Shown here piece after piece: positions 45,781 through 53,878 of a stretch of DNA of 58,453 nucleotides. The notes under the pieces were generated by a model. The model made no database searches, was not told the DNA's origin, and was given only the letters and a program-made list of their open reading frames with translations. A program made the position numbers and the translations under genes. The DNA lies in contig CAKRPS010000014.1 in NCBI GenBank assembly GCA_934385475.1, positions 1 to 58,453 of the forward strand, given 5' to 3'. Position 1 is the first letter of the stretch. Each line of letters begins with the position of its first letter. This DNA comes from an uncultured Lachnospiraceae bacterium. Lineage in GTDB: Bacteria; Bacillota; Clostridia; Lachnospirales; Lachnospiraceae.

Positions 45781-47187
45781 TTACTTTTTAATCTGATCCA
45801 GATACTTCTTTGTCTCAGCAACTACCACACCGCTGAGCGCTACCATAGCGATCAGGTTCGGAATTGCCATCAGTCCGTTAAAGATATCCGCAATCGTCCA
45901 GACTGCCTTAACTGTCATGAACGGTCCGATGAAGATAGCCAGAATATACAGCCAACGATATACCTTGACAACCTTCTGCTTTCCACCGGAAAGATATTCC
46001 AGACATCTCTCACTGTAGTAATCCCATCCCAAAATGGTTGTGAACGCAAAGAAGATCAGACAAACCATCAGGATAAAGGCACAAACCTTATCAGGGAAAG
46101 GCATACCCGTCTGAAACGCTCTGGTTGTGACATCCACTCCTTCCAGACCGATATCCCAGGTTCCTGTAATGACAATGCACAGTCCTGTCATCGTACAGAT
46201 AACCAACGTGTCGATGATCGTTCCCATCATGGAAACCAGACCCTGTTTTGCAGGCTCCTCTACATGAGCTGCCGCTGCAGCGATCGGCGCACTTCCCAGT
46301 CCTGCTTCATTGGAGAAGATACCTCTCGCAATGCCCTTCTGCATGGCGACCACCATCGCTCCCAGCATACCGCCTGCTGCTGCACGAAGACCAAAAGCTC
46401 CCTGCACGATTTGTACGATTGCATCCGGAATCTTGGTAATGTTACAAATAAGGATAATCAGGGCAGATACTACATATAAAACTGCCATAAACGGTACGAT
46501 TACCTCTGCAACCCTGGAAATTCTCTTCAGTCCTCCAATGATAACAAGGGCTACACAGATTGTCAGAATAATGCCCGCTATGATAACAGCAATCGAGTAA
46601 TCCATGCCAAAAAGATGCACGGTAACCTGACTGTCCGGATCAAAGAATCCCTTCACTGCACTGGTAATTCCGTTTACCTGTGTGAAGGTGCCGATTCCAA
46701 ATAAGCCAACGCCTACACCGAAGAAGGCGAAAATTTTGCCAAGCCATTTCCACTTAGGTCCCATTCCTTTCTCAATATAATAGAAAGGTCCCCCGATAAT
46801 ATGTCCGTCTTCTGCTACAACACGGTACTTGACCGCCAACAGACATTCGGAATACTTGGTTGCCGTACCGAGCAGCGCTGCAATCCACATCCAGAACAGT
46901 GCCCCCGGGCCTCCTGCAACAAGTGCTGTCGCCACACCGACGATATTTCCGGTTCCGATCGTCGCAGAAAGTGAAGTACAGAGTGCTCCGAAGCTGGAAA
47001 CCTCTCCGTGTTCGCCGGATTTTTCATTCGCCCGGATCAGCCTTATGGCATGTGGCAGCTTTGTAATCTGAAGTCCCTTCAAACGCACAGTCAGAAAGAT
47101 ACCTACTGCCAGGATCAGTACGATCAGTGGGATACCCCAGACAAAATCGTCAATGATACCCAATACCTTGTTGATTGTTTCAAACAT
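45781..47187 (-). CDS. sodium:alanine symporter family protein (AGCS)
   Basis: This 468-residue transporter has about eleven helices. Family markers are visible: SLSATIGTGNIVGVATAL near residue 80, then GGPGALFWMW, FSNEAGLGSAPIAAAAAH near residue 290, and GWDYYSERCLEYL in the C-terminal third. It imports alanine or glycine with sodium. The gene stands alone, with a likely extended -10 (TGTGATAAAAT) on the minus strand upstream. Confidence 0.95.
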   Translation of the reverse strand: MFETINKVLGIIDDFVWGIPLIVLILAVGIFLTVRLKGLQITKLPHAIRLIRANEKSGEHGEVSSFGALCTSLSATIGTGNIVGVATALVAGGPGALFWMWIAALLGTATKYSECLLAVKYRVVAEDGHIIGGPFYYIEKGMGPKWKWLGKIFAFFGVGVGLFGIGTFTQVNGITSAVKGFFDPDSQVTVHLFGMDYSIAVIIAGIILTICVALVIIGGLKRISRVAEVIVPFMAVLYVVSALIILICNITKIPDAIVQIVQGAFGLRAAAGGMLGAMVVAMQKGIARGIFSNEAGLGSAPIAAAAAHVEEPAKQGLVSMMGTIIDTLVICTMTGLCIVITGTWDIGLEGVDVTTRAFQTGMPFPDKVCAFILMVCLIFFAFTTILGWDYYSERCLEYLSGGKQKVVKVYRWLYILAIFIGPFMTVKAVWTIADIFNGLMAIPNLIAMVALSGVVVAETKKYLDQIKK

Positions 47188-47276
47188 TTCCTCATTCCTC
47201 TCATTCTTTTCATCTTTTGAGCCTAGTATGACCCCTGCATTTTATCACAAAATCCCCAAAAGAGAAAGAGCGAATC

Positions 47277-47963
47277 TCAGTCAAACAGGATCTCTTCCAC
47301 CGTCACAAACTCATAGCCTTCCCCTGTCAGGATATCAATGATCCTGAGCGCCGCCGTCACGGAGGACTTATACTGGTCATGCATCAGGATGATAGCATTC
47401 TCCTGCGCCTTCCCACATACCTTCCGGGTGATACAGTCCGCGTTGCCACTGCACCAGTCCAGCGGATCGATCGTCCACAGAACCGGGATCATGTTCAACT
47501 CCTTTTCAAACTGCTTATTCCAGCTTCCGTACGGAGGCCTGACATACGGAACCTCCTCCCCCGTAAGCTCCCCGATGATCTCATTTGTCCGAATCAGTTC
47601 CTGTCTGAAAATCTCTTCATTCCCTGCATTCAGCTGCAAATGGCTGTAGGTGTGATTTCCAATCAGATGTCCCTCCTCATGCATTCTTCTGACAATCTCC
47701 GGATTCTGTTCTGCTGCCTCACCCGTGACAAAAAAGGTGGCCTTCACACCTCTTTTGCTGAGACCGTCCAGAAGCTGCGGGGTATATTGGGGATGCGGAC
47801 CGTCGTCAAAGGTAATGGCTATCTTCTTCTCTGCTCCGCCCTCCTGTTGTGTTGTTGCAATAACAGCTTCTGTCCTCTCATCGTTCATATGTTTAATTAC
47901 GATTATATTTATAAACAACATAAAAATCCCCAGTAGCATCAGGCAGTACATTTTTCTTTTCAT
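47277..47963 (-). CDS. polysaccharide deacetylase (NodB domain), membrane-anchored
   Basis: This 228-residue protein has an N-terminal signal-anchor (CLMLLGIFMLFINIIVI) and a NodB domain from about residue 48. The motifs are complete: ITFDDGPHPQY (metal Asp), HTYSH (metal His pair), RPPYGSWN, DPLDW and LMHD. It removes acetyl groups from an extracellular sugar polymer, possibly peptidoglycan. It is the last gene of an operon after a sensor kinase, response regulator and DUF975 gene, and so is probably part of an envelope response. The ribosome binding site is weak. Confidence 0.93.
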   Translation of the reverse strand: MKRKMYCLMLLGIFMLFINIIVIKHMNDERTEAVIATTQQEGGAEKKIAITFDDGPHPQYTPQLLDGLSKRGVKATFFVTGEAAEQNPEIVRRMHEEGHLIGNHTYSHLQLNAGNEEIFRQELIRTNEIIGELTGEEVPYVRPPYGSWNKQFEKELNMIPVLWTIDPLDWCSGNADCITRKVCGKAQENAIILMHDQYKSSVTAALRIIDILTGEGYEFVTVEEILFD

Positions 47964-48037
47964 AACAAGAGTTATCCATTTCTCAATCTCTTCCTACTAT
48001 ATATATGCCTGTTGTTACCGGGGTAATCAAGGATTCC

Positions 48038-49210
48038 CTATTTATTTTCAGCTTCAAGCCGCAATACAAACGCCTTGGTATAACCATCCATTTTGTGGCA
48101 GTCCAGTTCCAGTTTTCCACCATGCATCTCCACGATCCTGGCAGCAATGCTAAGTCCAAGTCCGCTTCCTCCGCTGGTGCTCCTCGCCTTATCCGCACGG
48201 GAAAACGGTTCAAAAATATGCTCTGCAAACTCCGGTTCGATCTCCAGTCCATCGTCCGCCACCGTCAGGACACGTTCTTCCAGCCGGACCAACACCCTTC
48301 CTCCTGTCTTCCCATAGCGGGCTGCATTGCTTAGCAGGTTCATAACGGCTCTTCCCATCTGCAGCTTATCCATCTCATAAGCAACCACTTCCTCCGGGAG
48401 CTCCACATTCAGCTCCATCTGCTTTTCCTCGAAATCTTTATAGACAAGTGCCGTATTCTCTCTCACGAGTTCCGCAAAGTCGCCCTTTTCCAGATGAAGC
48501 TCATATCCCTCGCTGTCCAGCTTGACATATTCAAACAAGAGGGTCAGCAGCTCACTCATCCGCATGGACTTTGCATAGACTGCCTCCAGATACTCCTGTC
48601 GCTTTTCTTCCTCTCTGACAATCCCGTCGGAAAGCGCCTTACTGTATCCGCAAATCGTAGTGAGTGGTGTCTTGATATCGTGTGCAATATCGGAAAGCAG
48701 AAGGTTCCGCTGCCTTGCATAGGCCTTTTGCTGCTCCTGCTCCTGTTCCATCAATTCATTCACCTTCCCGGTTACCATCCGATAGTAGGCAAAAGCCCCC
48801 ACCAGATACGGCAGCAGAGTGATAAACAAAAGCACTACAAAAACCACAAACACAACTACTTTCAGAAAGGTTCCCCATATTCCCGTAAGCGGTACCGTAT
48901 TTATATGGATATGCAGGGAGCTTTCCATAGTGCTTCCCAGCCATCCCCGCAGAACTCCTGCTGTTCCTTCCGGCAGAAAATCCAAAAGCAGATACAGGAT
49001 TCCTCCAACGAGCACCTTCGGGATTCCGGTCTGTCTCTCGATCGTGATCTGTTGCTGCTGTACAAGGGAAAACAACACCGGCAGCACCACATTACGATAC
49101 AGCATGGAAATCAACTCAGAGCCTACATACACTCCTGCCATGATCAGTATGAACCTTTTGATCAGGAACCATTTTAATTCCTTTGAGCTTTCTATTTTCT
49201 TATCCTTCAC
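48038..49210 (-). CDS. two-helix sensor histidine kinase (VanS-like)
   Basis: This is a 390-residue kinase. Two membrane helices (about 15-40 and 115-145) enclose a ~70-residue extracellular loop. The H box is LLLSDIAHDIKTPLTTICGYSKAL (His near residue 180), N box MNLLSNAARYG, and G boxes VADDGLEI and GSGLGLSIAARIVEMHGG are all intact. It follows the OmpR-type regulator by 30 nt. The stimulus is unknown; the co-transcribed deacetylase points to the cell wall. Confidence 0.93.
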   Translation of the reverse strand: MKDKKIESSKELKWFLIKRFILIMAGVYVGSELISMLYRNVVLPVLFSLVQQQQITIERQTGIPKVLVGGILYLLLDFLPEGTAGVLRGWLGSTMESSLHIHINTVPLTGIWGTFLKVVVFVVFVVLLFITLLPYLVGAFAYYRMVTGKVNELMEQEQEQQKAYARQRNLLLSDIAHDIKTPLTTICGYSKALSDGIVREEEKRQEYLEAVYAKSMRMSELLTLLFEYVKLDSEGYELHLEKGDFAELVRENTALVYKDFEEKQMELNVELPEEVVAYEMDKLQMGRAVMNLLSNAARYGKTGGRVLVRLEERVLTVADDGLEIEPEFAEHIFEPFSRADKARSTSGGSGLGLSIAARIVEMHGGKLELDCHKMDGYTKAFVLRLEAENK

Positions 49211-49240
49211 TTTCTTTTCTCCGCAACCGGTTCTTATGCG

Positions 49241-49924
49241 CTACTTTTCAAGACGGTATCCGAGTCCGCGGATCGTCTTGAGATATTCCCTGCCATCATG
49301 CTCCAGCTTGGCACGCAGTTTGGAAATGCAGACCATCACACTGTTATCCGACACAATGTATTCATCCTCCCAGCCCTGCTCGAAAATCTGCTGCTTGGTA
49401 AAGACTTTGCCCGGATTTTCCATAAACATTTTCATAATGCGGAATTCCACAGAAGTCAGTTCGATCGGCTCTGTTCCCCGATAGAGAAGACACCCTTCGA
49501 TATCCAGACTCAGATCCTGCACCTGCAGTTCCTTCTGCACCTGCTCTCTTGCACCAAGTGCATAAAATCTGCGGATATTCGAATTGACTCTCGCAACAGC
49601 CTCAAGCGGTGCAAACGGCTTTGTGATATAGTCGTCTGCACCGAGATCAAGGCCCAATATCTTATCCGATTCTGTTCCCTTAGCGGACAGCATGATCACC
49701 GGAACATTGTTCTTCTCCCGAATATTGCGGAGCACACGGTAACCGTCCATCCCCGGCATCATGATATCCAACAGGAGCAGGTCATATTCCTGCTCCCCGA
49801 GAAGTTTCATTGTTTCCAGTCCATCCTGTGCCTCCGTCACCTCATAGCCATCCTTTTCCAGATAGAGACGCAGAACATCCCTGATTTCCTGTTCATCATC
49901 TGCGATCAGTATTTTATATCCCAT
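49241..49924 (-). CDS. OmpR-family response regulator
   Basis: This 227-residue regulator has receiver acidic residues D9-D10 and phosphoacceptor D53 in LLLDIMMPG, with Lys in ITKPFAP. The winged-helix domain (about 130-226) reads ELTSVEFRIMKMFMENPGKVFTKQQIFEQGW and LRAKLEHDGREYLKTIRGLGYRLEK. The ATG at 49924 follows GAGGAATTCGTTG, overlapping the end of the DUF975 gene by 11 bp. 11-bp-spaced direct repeats at the operon promoter (50738-50754) are a probable binding site. Confidence 0.95.
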   Translation of the reverse strand: MGYKILIADDEQEIRDVLRLYLEKDGYEVTEAQDGLETMKLLGEQEYDLLLLDIMMPGMDGYRVLRNIREKNNVPVIMLSAKGTESDKILGLDLGADDYITKPFAPLEAVARVNSNIRRFYALGAREQVQKELQVQDLSLDIEGCLLYRGTEPIELTSVEFRIMKMFMENPGKVFTKQQIFEQGWEDEYIVSDNSVMVCISKLRAKLEHDGREYLKTIRGLGYRLEK

Positions 49925-50669
49925 CAACGAATTCCTCTTCTCTGCTTCCCTTGATTGCCTTATACAATGCCGCATCCGTAAGGTTCTTGTAAGGTGCTAC
50001 ATAAAATACCGCCAGAATACCACAGGTCAGCAATGACAGCAAATGCCATCCGATAAAGGAAAGATCCAGTACAAAGGTATTCCATTTCTGACCTTCCATC
50101 ATATCCTTGCTCAGCTGCAACGCCTCCTTATAGTCCATCTCCGGATTCTCCGTCATAATGTAAGGAACCAAACGGTACTGATAGGACTTATAAATACCGG
50201 GAATGATAAAGAGCAGTGCCCAGAGAACAGTGTACAGATCTCTGAAAAACATCGTCTTAACAATCTTTTTGTAGGAATGATCAAAACCGTATGCCACTTC
50301 CTTAACCTCTGCCGTATCATCCACTCCCTTAAGCATGAACTTCCGTATACCGACTTCAAGTGGATTGATCAGAACAGCATTGACAGCCAGTCCGATGGCC
50401 AGTGCAAGAACCACAAACACAAGCACAAATATCGCAATGGTCAGACCTACAATGATCATATCCGTTTTATCCATGGTCTGGGCAGCATTTTCCGCAACCG
50501 CTGGTGCTGGTGTCACCTCAGTTTCCGTTCCTCCTCCGGCAAAACTGCCGCTGGAGGCATAACCTCCTCCGGTAATCAGGGCAAGTATCATCGCCACCAG
50601 TACTGTTTTCCAATAGTTTCTCCTTAAAGCCACTTTGGCTTTCTCTTTTAATTCTTTTCTCGTCCACAT
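49914..50669 (-). CDS. DUF975 family membrane protein
   Basis: This 251-residue protein has the family N-terminus MWTRKELKEKAKVALRRNYWKT, a helix, a short extracellular Gly/Thr/Pro-rich loop, and three to four more helices. It includes LLFIIPGIYKSYQYRLVPYIMTENPEMDYKEALQLSKDMMEGQKW, the diagnostic DUF975 segment (about residues 150-195). Function is unknown. AGGAGG precedes the ATG at 50669. As the first gene of the two-component operon it may be a target or accessory of that system. Confidence 0.9.
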   Translation of the reverse strand: MWTRKELKEKAKVALRRNYWKTVLVAMILALITGGGYASSGSFAGGGTETEVTPAPAVAENAAQTMDKTDMIIVGLTIAIFVLVFVVLALAIGLAVNAVLINPLEVGIRKFMLKGVDDTAEVKEVAYGFDHSYKKIVKTMFFRDLYTVLWALLFIIPGIYKSYQYRLVPYIMTENPEMDYKEALQLSKDMMEGQKWNTFVLDLSFIGWHLLSLLTCGILAVFYVAPYKNLTDAALYKAIKGSREEEFVDGI

Positions 50670-50721
50670 AGTGTTTACCTCCTCTTGAACTGATATCGTA
50701 AGGATAACACCCACACATTAA

Positions 50722-50754
50722 ACTTAACCTCGTCTCATCTTAACACAATCTTAA
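50722..50754 (-). promoter_or_regulatory. OmpR-class direct repeats at the promoter of the DUF975 operon
   Basis: On the minus strand TTAAGA occurs at 50754-50749 and 50743-50738, an 11-bp period, and TTAAGT at 50727-50722. Paired hexamers 11 bp apart are the usual recognition pattern of PhoB/PhoP/OmpR-type regulators, and one is encoded in this operon. A TTTAAT box follows as a possible -10. Confidence 0.5.
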
Positions 50755-50768
50755 AGCACAAAAACTAT

Positions 50769-52391
50769 TTAAGACTCCTCCAGATTCATATACCTGACAT
50801 ACAGCTGCGCAAATGCATCCTCCTGCGCCAGATTTATCACCTTGATCTTCCTCAGGATTTCCTCAAATTTTTCTTTGGAAATTATGCCGTCCAGAAGGTC
50901 ACGTCCGATCCGGTATGCTCCTTCAAGGGAAGTATTCCCGGCCGCCTTCACTTTGCCACGCATCTGCCCTGGCAAAAGACCTATCTCAAATGCGGCCTCC
51001 ACATCCAGATAATAGCCGAATCCCCCGGCCAGCCATATCTGATCGCAGGTGGTCTGTCCCAATATTTCCCACAAAATCTCCACTCCGGCACGCACAGCGG
51101 CCTTCGCGAGCTGTAGTCTGCGCACATCCTCTTTCTGTAGCAGAAACTGCCCTTCTTCCCCTGCTTTTATGCCTTGCGCAGTTTTGTTTTCACAAATCTT
51201 TATTCCTTCTTCAAAGTACGGAGAACACATAAGTCCTGTTTCATCTATGATATGTTCCCGTCTCAGACGATCCATAACCGCAACCATATCGGTTCCTATC
51301 AGGTTTGCGCTCGCACCGCCCTCAAAAGCCGGACCGGCAGCCGTCGCCGTAGCTGCCATCCTGTCACCCGCCCTTGCAACAATCTCTCCGTTTGTACCCA
51401 GATCGATCAACATGCTGTTTCCGGCAAAATTATCCTTGAGCATGGAAAGCGCATACAGTCCGGCTACGATATCTCCTCCCACAAAGCTGCTGATCCCCGG
51501 AACAATATAGACCGGGAATTCTCCCTCTTTGTTTTCCGTAAGCAGCTCCAGCGTCACCGGGGCAAAAGGGCTTCTCCCCAGAGTCGAGACATCAAAGCCC
51601 ATCAGCAGATGCACCATCGTCGTATTTCCTGCAATACACATACAGGAAATATTTAAAGTAACACTTGTTATCTTATGGAGGTTTTCCCGGAACTGTCTGA
51701 CTCCACGCTCCAGCACTCCCCTGACCTGCGCCTGCAATGTGTCCCTCTCCCCGGCACAGGATGCCTGTATTCTGGAAAGCACATCGGCTCCGTAGCTGCG
51801 CTGTGGGTTCAGTTCACAGTAGGTATCCGCCACCTCACCGGAACACTTGTCCCGAAGCTGCATGGCAATCGTCGTCGTCCCCAGATCTACCGCAATTATG
51901 CCCTCAAACGCTTTTTTCTCTGCATCATAGGTTTCCCAATTTATCGGTTTCTTCTCATATGGAACAGAACCATCATTCTTTTCTGACAGATTTATCACTT
52001 TTGTCACAATCGGAGTGGATGGTGTCTCCACAAACGCGACCCGGATGGTACAGTTATTCTTTGGTCTGCTCACACAGGCCAGGCGGTAGCCATCCCGCAG
52101 TTGCTGCGGCGCAATCCGCTTTCTCTCAAGTGCCGTAGGCATCGGTGCTGGTGTCCGGTACTGCACAAAGCATCTCCCGCACTCTCCCCTTCCTCCGCAG
52201 AAAGCAGAATCTGCCAGACCGTTTTTCAACAGAGTTGTCAGAAGTGTCTCCGTGATATCATGTGCCAGAACAACTTCTCCGGTCTGTTTTTCGTCCCCTG
52301 AGGCAACCACGGTTCTGCCATTCGTAACATCCGTTCTTTTTATAACCGTTACCTGAATTTCCTTAGACAAATTGGTTCTTCTCCGCATCAT
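50769..52391 (-). CDS. ferredoxin-ASKHA protein (DUF4445; corrinoid-protein reductive activator type)
   Basis: This is a 540-residue protein. An N-terminal 2Fe-2S ferredoxin domain (about 12-110) has Cys ligands in FCGGRGECGRC and LACVSRP. An ASKHA-type ATPase region of the DUF4445 class follows (GIIAVDLGTTTIAMQL, MLIDLGTNGEIV, IWLAGGFGYYLDVEAAFEIGLLP). Homologues (RamA, RACo) use ATP to reactivate cobalamin-dependent methyltransferase partners; no corrinoid gene is in the window. The start is uncertain: ATG 52391 or 52388, or a TTG at 52370 behind GGAG. All lie inside the end of the small DUF4250 gene, implying coupled translation. Confidence 0.88.
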   Translation of the reverse strand: MMRRRTNLSKEIQVTVIKRTDVTNGRTVVASGDEKQTGEVVLAHDITETLLTTLLKNGLADSAFCGGRGECGRCFVQYRTPAPMPTALERKRIAPQQLRDGYRLACVSRPKNNCTIRVAFVETPSTPIVTKVINLSEKNDGSVPYEKKPINWETYDAEKKAFEGIIAVDLGTTTIAMQLRDKCSGEVADTYCELNPQRSYGADVLSRIQASCAGERDTLQAQVRGVLERGVRQFRENLHKITSVTLNISCMCIAGNTTMVHLLMGFDVSTLGRSPFAPVTLELLTENKEGEFPVYIVPGISSFVGGDIVAGLYALSMLKDNFAGNSMLIDLGTNGEIVARAGDRMAATATAAGPAFEGGASANLIGTDMVAVMDRLRREHIIDETGLMCSPYFEEGIKICENKTAQGIKAGEEGQFLLQKEDVRRLQLAKAAVRAGVEILWEILGQTTCDQIWLAGGFGYYLDVEAAFEIGLLPGQMRGKVKAAGNTSLEGAYRIGRDLLDGIISKEKFEEILRKIKVINLAQEDAFAQLYVRYMNLEES

Positions 52392-52536
52392 AATGATAGT
52401 CTATTCCTGCCAGCTTTGTCTCAATCTCCGCCTGCCCCACATCCAGGTCCTCGCACATCGCTGCCAGACTTCCGTAATAGTCACGCAACTTCAAATTCAC
52501 AAAACTCAACAACATCACCGGATCCTGTGGTATCAT
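52363..52536 (-). CDS. DUF4250 small protein
   Basis: This is a 57-residue protein beginning MIPQDPVMLLSFVNLKLRDY, with CEDLDVGQAEIETKL and ending DYHYDAEKNQFV. That start and end are characteristic of the clostridial DUF4250 family. AGGAGG sits 8 nt before the ATG at 52536. No membrane segment or Cys cluster is present; function is unknown. Its last 29 bp overlap the start of the ferredoxin-ASKHA gene in another frame, so the two are probably expressed together. Confidence 0.88.
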   Translation of the reverse strand: MIPQDPVMLLSFVNLKLRDYYGSLAAMCEDLDVGQAEIETKLAGIDYHYDAEKNQFV

Positions 52537-52568
52537 GTTCTGTCCTCCTATAATTAGTTATCTTATTT

Positions 52569-52696
52569 GACAAATCAATAACCAAGCTAAGGACCCTTGG
52601 AAGACGCTGGTACTTAGTGGCTGTATTCCGGCCACTTATGTACCACTGCGTCTGGAACGGAGCGAAAGCGCGTCCTTGCTGGTTATTGGATTTGTC
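52569..52696. repeat. 128-bp imperfect palindromic element (MITE-like or structured RNA)
   Basis: The ends are inverted repeats: GACAAATC-AATAACC and AGC-AAGGAC on the left, matching GTCCTTGCT, GGTTATT and GATTTGTC on the right. Inside, AGACGC pairs with GCGTCT, and TGGTAC plus AGTGGC pair with GCCACT plus GTACCA around a 9-nt loop. The whole folds as one long hairpin. A matching single arm occurs at 21988-22032. It lies between an S66 peptidase gene and the DUF4250 gene. Confidence 0.7.
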
Positions 52697-52709
52697 TATA
52701 TATAATATA

Positions 52710-53792
52710 TCAAACACAATTCATTTCCACTGTATAGTGTTCCCCATCACTCTGTACCTCTGCCATGCTTCCGCAGATCAGGGGCATCATCGGCGGCAAA
52801 TGTCCGATGTCCACATCCATCAGCACCGGCACCTGATACTTCCGGAGCATCTCATAGACTGCCTGATAGTGGTCGATGCCAAACTCCTCCACATCCATTC
52901 CAATGCGCGGACGTCCAATCAGGAAACCGCTGCAATGCTCAAACCATCCTGCATGCTCCATCTGCCACATCACACGTCTTATTCCCATCAGGTTCAGGTC
53001 GCAGGCTTCCAAAAACCACAGAATGCCGTCGTCCTTATATTTCTCTGAAAACTCCTGCACACGGTCATACCGGGTGCCAGTCAGGATTCCAAGGCAGTCC
53101 ATACACCCGCCCAGAAGTCTTCCGGAAAACTGAATGGATGCTCTCCCCTGTTCCGTATTCTTTCCGCTTCGCAGGCTCTCAACATTTGTCGTCCCATCCG
53201 GCAAAATATATTTGATCCTTGACTGCTCCGTCAGATGATACGGCACAAGCGGGTTTTCTTCATCTTTGTATGATTCCTTCTCCCACATATCGTACCCTTG
53301 CATTGTCAGCTTCCGGCCCTGCAGAAGTGCCATGGCATCCTCCACGGAAGAATGTCTCGGCTCCATGCCGAAGGTTCCTGCACATGGGCCGTAAACAGAA
53401 GCCGTATCACACAACGTTGTAAGGAGGAAGGTCATATTCGTATTGTCTGAATAGCCCATGTACCACTTCGGCGATGCCTTCCCGATCTGCTCAAAATCCA
53501 CATGATCAAGGATTTCACACATCAGTTCTCCACCGCCACAGGAAATAAGGCAGTCGCTGTCCTTATCACAATAATACTCTGTCAGCTCTTTCCCGCACTT
53601 TTCCGGCAGGTTACTGATCCCAACGCCCTCCGCAACATAGCAGTTCGGGCCAAGCTTTAAGGTAAAGCCCTGCTCCTTCCACTTGTCCTGTGCATGCAGG
53701 AACGCCGACTTATACGGTTCTGTGGCACAGCCAAACGATGGTGCAACAAAGCCGATCGTACCTCCCGGCTGCAAAAACTTCGGATATCTCAT
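52710..53792 (-). CDS. S66-family peptidase (LD-carboxypeptidase / MccF-like)
   Basis: This 360-residue serine peptidase begins PGGTIGFVAPSFG. The nucleophile elbow MGYSDNT holds the catalytic Ser (about residue 115), LEACDLN the Glu, and DVDIGHLPP the His. Members cut LD-bonds in recycled murein peptides or inactivate microcin C-like compounds; the two cannot be told apart here. AAAGGGAG precedes the ATG at 53792. It follows clpB but is separated from it by a terminator. Confidence 0.93.
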   Translation of the reverse strand: MRYPKFLQPGGTIGFVAPSFGCATEPYKSAFLHAQDKWKEQGFTLKLGPNCYVAEGVGISNLPEKCGKELTEYYCDKDSDCLISCGGGELMCEILDHVDFEQIGKASPKWYMGYSDNTNMTFLLTTLCDTASVYGPCAGTFGMEPRHSSVEDAMALLQGRKLTMQGYDMWEKESYKDEENPLVPYHLTEQSRIKYILPDGTTNVESLRSGKNTEQGRASIQFSGRLLGGCMDCLGILTGTRYDRVQEFSEKYKDDGILWFLEACDLNLMGIRRVMWQMEHAGWFEHCSGFLIGRPRIGMDVEEFGIDHYQAVYEMLRKYQVPVLMDVDIGHLPPMMPLICGSMAEVQSDGEHYTVEMNCV

Positions 53793-53832
53793 AAATTAAA
53801 TCTCCCTTTAAAAAAGTTTGCTCCTCTTACGC

Positions 53833-53871
53833 AAAAAAATCTCCCTGAGGTTTTCACCTCAAGGAGATTTT
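53833..53871 (-). terminator. rho-independent terminator of clpB
   Basis: On the minus strand AATCTCC-TTGAGG pairs with CCTCA-GGGAGATT (one mismatch) and is followed by a T7 run, 8 nt after the clpB stop codon. Confidence 0.88.
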
Positions 53872-53878
53872 ATCACAC

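Noticed and set aside
47277..49924. Vancomycin-resistance-like cluster (VanR/VanS plus wall enzyme)
   Set aside because: No D-Ala-D-Lac or D-Ala-D-Ser ligase, VanX or VanH is present, and the enzyme is a NodB deacetylase.
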